From Pseudoclavibacter sp. CFCC 11306 (GTDB lineage Bacteria > Actinomycetota > Actinomycetes > Actinomycetales > Microbacteriaceae), in assembly GCF_008831235.1 (NCBI RefSeq), contig NZ_WBKF01000001.1:310001-374000 (forward strand): 64,000 bases of DNA. Reading direction: 5' to 3'. Both the position numbers and the translations under genes were made by a program. Below the pieces are notes generated by a model. The model was not told where the DNA came from, made no database searches, and saw only the letters and a list, made by a program, of their open reading frames with translations. Below, piece by piece: positions 59,391 through 64,000 of this stretch. Position 1 is the first letter of the stretch, and every line of letters begins with the position of its first letter.

Positions 59391-61433
59391 TCAGTGCCCG
59401 TCGGAGGCCGCACGGTGATCGGTGACGTCGAAGTCGGTGGCATCTGGAAAGCCGTCATGGCGGGCTCCGCGAGCGTTGGGCACACGCGTGCCGAGCACCA
59501 TCTGGATGACCTGCTCGGTGATAGCCGCCGCGTCGAGCCCCGAGTCGTGCAGCAGCTGGTCGCGGGTCGCGTGCGGGAAGAATTCATCAGGCAGGCCGAA
59601 CTCAGTGAGTCCCGTGTCGATGCCGGCATCACGCATGTCCTGACGGATGCGGGTGCCGATGCCTCCGGTGCGCAGGCCGTCTTCGATGGTGACGACCAGT
59701 CGGTGTCTGGCCGCCCGCGTGAGCACCGTGTGCGGCACCGGCACGACCCACCGAGGATCGATCACGGTCGTGCCGATGCCCTGTTCGTGCAGCCGACGCG
59801 CGACGTCGAGGGCGACGGGAGCCATCGCGCCGATCGAGACGATGAGCACATCGCGGCTCGTCGATCGAAAGAGCACGTCGACGCCGTCTGTCGAGCGGCT
59901 GAGAGCGGGCAGTGGTTCGTTCACAGTGCCCTTCGGATATCGCAGCACAGTCGGAGCGTCTGAGACGTCGAGGGCCTCTCCGAGCTCTTCGCGCAGCGTC
60001 GCGGCGTCGCGAGGCGCGGCGATGCGGATGCCGGGCACCAGCTGCAGCGTCGAGAGATCCCACTGCCCGTTGTGGCTGGCGCCGTCGGGGCCGGTCACGC
60101 CTGCCCGGTCGAGGACGAAGGTGACGCCGGCGCGGTGCAGAGCGACGTCCATGAGCACCTGATCGAAGGCGCGATTGAGGAAGGTCGCGTAGAGCGCGAC
60201 GACCGGGTGCGCGCCGCCGAACGCCAGGCCGGCGGCTGAGGCCACCGCGTGCTCTTCGGCGATGCCCACGTCGATGACCCGATCGGGGAAGGCCTGCGAC
60301 ATCGCGTCGAGACCGACCGGCAGCCGCATCGCTGCGGTGATGCCCACGACCTCGGGACGTCGGCGTGCCTGCTCGAGCATCTCGTCCGAGAAGACGGCCG
60401 TCCAGGTGATCGACTTCACCGTCGAGATCGGCTGACCGGTGTCGGGATCGATGCGACCGACCGCATGGAACTGGTCGGCCTTGTCAGCGCGCGCAGGCTC
60501 GTAGCCGTGCCCCTTCTGTGTGACCGCATGCACGATCACCGGGTGGCCGAAGCGCTTCGCCTGACGCAGGGCGACCTCCATCGCCTCGATGTCGTGGCCG
60601 TCGACCGGGCCGATGTACTTGATGTCCAGGTTCGAGAAGAGGGCGTAGTCCTCGCCGCTCTGCGCCCGCAACAGGCCGTATAGACCGCCGCGCACGCTGT
60701 TGAAGAGAAAACGGCCGGGGCGTCCGAGGCGATAGAAGAACCGACGGCTGGCCTTGTAGGCGCGGTCGTAGCCGCCATGTGTGCGGAGCTCGTTCATGTA
60801 GCGAGCCATGCCGCCGATCGTCGGAGCATACGAACGTCCGTTGTCGTTGACCACGATCACCAGATGGCGGTCGTTCTGATCTGAGATGTTGTTGATGGCC
60901 TCCCAGACCATGCCGCCGGTCAGAGCGCCGTCGCCGATCACTGCCACAACGGTGCGATCCGTCTCGCCGCGCAGCGTGAGCGCGCGTGAGATGCCGTCAG
61001 CCCAAGACAGAGAAGACGAAGCGTGCGAACTCTCCACGATGTCGTGCGGGCTCTCGGAGCGCTGCGGGTAGCCTGCGAGACCGCCCCGCTGGCGAAGATG
61101 CGCGAAGTCGTGGCGACCGGTGAGGAGTTTGTGCACATACGACTGGTGCCCGGTGTCGAAGACGATGGGATCATGCGGCGAATCGAAGACCCGGTGGAGC
61201 GCGATGGTGATCTCGACGACGCCGAGGTTCGGCCCGAGATGGCCTCCGGTGCGTGCGACGGAAGTGATCAGAAACGCACGGATCTCGTCGGCGAGATCGC
61301 GCAGCTGTGCGGCCGACAGCCGGTCGAGGTCGCTTGGTCCGTGGATGCCCGAGAGCAGACCGGCGGAGGCGTCCGGCCCCGCCTCGTGAGCCGGGGTCGA
61401 GGATGATCGTCCGATGTCGCTGTGCTCTGCCAT
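59391..61433 (-). CDS. dxs: 1-deoxy-D-xylulose-5-phosphate synthase
   Basis: 680 residues. TPP-dependent enzyme joining pyruvate and glyceraldehyde 3-phosphate in the MEP isoprenoid pathway. It shows FDTGHQSYVHKLLTGR near the N-terminus, the TPP motif VIGDGALTGGMVWEAINN (~residues 165-182), the catalytic Glu in VGIAEEHAVASAAGLA and DRAGVTGPDGASHNG. The ATG at 61433 is preceded by GAGAGG at some distance. The terminator at 61485-61529 separates it from the upstream aconitase gene. Confidence 0.97.
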   Translation of the reverse strand: MAEHSDIGRSSSTPAHEAGPDASAGLLSGIHGPSDLDRLSAAQLRDLADEIRAFLITSVARTGGHLGPNLGVVEITIALHRVFDSPHDPIVFDTGHQSYVHKLLTGRHDFAHLRQRGGLAGYPQRSESPHDIVESSHASSSLSWADGISRALTLRGETDRTVVAVIGDGALTGGMVWEAINNISDQNDRHLVIVVNDNGRSYAPTIGGMARYMNELRTHGGYDRAYKASRRFFYRLGRPGRFLFNSVRGGLYGLLRAQSGEDYALFSNLDIKYIGPVDGHDIEAMEVALRQAKRFGHPVIVHAVTQKGHGYEPARADKADQFHAVGRIDPDTGQPISTVKSITWTAVFSDEMLEQARRRPEVVGITAAMRLPVGLDAMSQAFPDRVIDVGIAEEHAVASAAGLAFGGAHPVVALYATFLNRAFDQVLMDVALHRAGVTFVLDRAGVTGPDGASHNGQWDLSTLQLVPGIRIAAPRDAATLREELGEALDVSDAPTVLRYPKGTVNEPLPALSRSTDGVDVLFRSTSRDVLIVSIGAMAPVALDVARRLHEQGIGTTVIDPRWVVPVPHTVLTRAARHRLVVTIEDGLRTGGIGTRIRQDMRDAGIDTGLTEFGLPDEFFPHATRDQLLHDSGLDAAAITEQVIQMVLGTRVPNARGARHDGFPDATDFDVTDHRAASDGH

Positions 61434-61484
61434 GCCGATGGTGACCTCTCAGTGCTTTGACTCATGCTACGTGCTGCGACTGTG

Positions 61485-61529
61485 CGAAAGGGCTCGCGCC
61501 ACTCGGTTGGAGTGGCGCGAGCCCTTTCG
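61485..61529. terminator. Strong terminator between aconitase and dxs
   Basis: Perfect 20-bp stem, CGAAAGGGCTCGCGCCACTC (61485-61504) with its complement at 61510-61529, loop GGTTG. It follows the aconitase stop on the minus strand. Confidence 0.92.
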
Positions 61530-61595
61530 TCGGAATCTCCGCAGACCTCTGTGTCACCTCGACGGTGACGTTCAGGGCTTCGGTGGCAGTTCAGG

Positions 61596-64000
<2,405 letters not shown>

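Overview
This 64 kb window is chromosomal DNA of a high-GC Gram-positive bacterium, most likely an actinomycete of the Micrococcales and probably close to Microbacteriaceae. The evidence is a mycothiol ligase (MshC), the diheme QcrC/QcrA/QcrB cytochrome bc complex next to ctaE, paired WYL regulators PafB/PafC, an RbpA-type sigma-binding protein, DUF3000 and DUF3099 proteins, type B ribosomal protein L31, and many genes whose start codon lies 6-8 nt after a TANNNT -10 box (leaderless mRNAs). The family assignment is inferred from gene content and order, not from a search.

Layout. 0.2-2.7 kb: heme O and heme A synthases (ctaB, ctaA) around an alkyltransferase-like DNA-repair gene. 2.9-7.0 kb: Fe-S assembly operon sufB-sufD-ferredoxin-sufC-sufT, without sufS or sufU. 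7-13 kb: an ABC-F ATPase, SURF1, DUF3099, fabG, serB, a lone ABC ATPase and rpmE2. 13-20 kb: an exonuclease, a hydrolase, a PucR regulator divergent from a zinc alcohol dehydrogenase, a histidine phosphatase and an acetyl-CoA hydrolase/CoA-transferase. 20.3-23.8 kb: a probable copper operon (His-rich membrane protein, CopC, PCuAC, Tat-exported DyP peroxidase). 23.9-26 kb: TauE and a CynX-type MFS carrier. 26-31.8 kb: tRNA-Leu, an M20 peptidase, uppP, mshC, a HAD phosphatase and trmI. 31.8-41 kb: FKBP lipoprotein, pafB, pafC, tatA, tatC, helY-type helicase, lnt and a shortened rbpA. 41-49 kb: an SDR, a small unknown gene, trpD, ctaE-qcrC-qcrA-qcrB and a NiaP-like transporter. 49.4-51.5 kb: a gene-poor, lower-GC stretch with two small genes, then a tRNA-Gly-Cys-Val operon. 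51.8-64 kb: amtB, zapE, sseA, sufE, a hydrolase, DUF3000, RNase D, dxs and a 5'-truncated aconitase gene.

The genes combine into an aerobic housekeeping block. ctaA, ctaB, SURF1, ctaE and qcrCAB serve the cytochrome bc-aa3 branch, and the CopC/PCuAC operon probably supplies its copper. Suf, SseA and SufE supply Fe-S clusters to QcrA and aconitase, and TatAC exports QcrA and the DyP enzyme. No insertion sequence, prophage, CRISPR array or integrase was seen.

The items most worth following are: (1) an RbpA homologue whose core domain is replaced by a Lys/Thr/Ser tail while the sigma-binding segment is kept; (2) a PafBC-type (RecA-NDp-like) promoter in front of ctaB and the alkyltransferase-like gene; (3) a nested 63-nt inverted repeat with an AT-rich loop upstream of an unknown small gene; (4) several clean inverted or direct repeats that look like operators (serB/ABC, niaP-like, copper operon, and a GlnR-like site at amtB).
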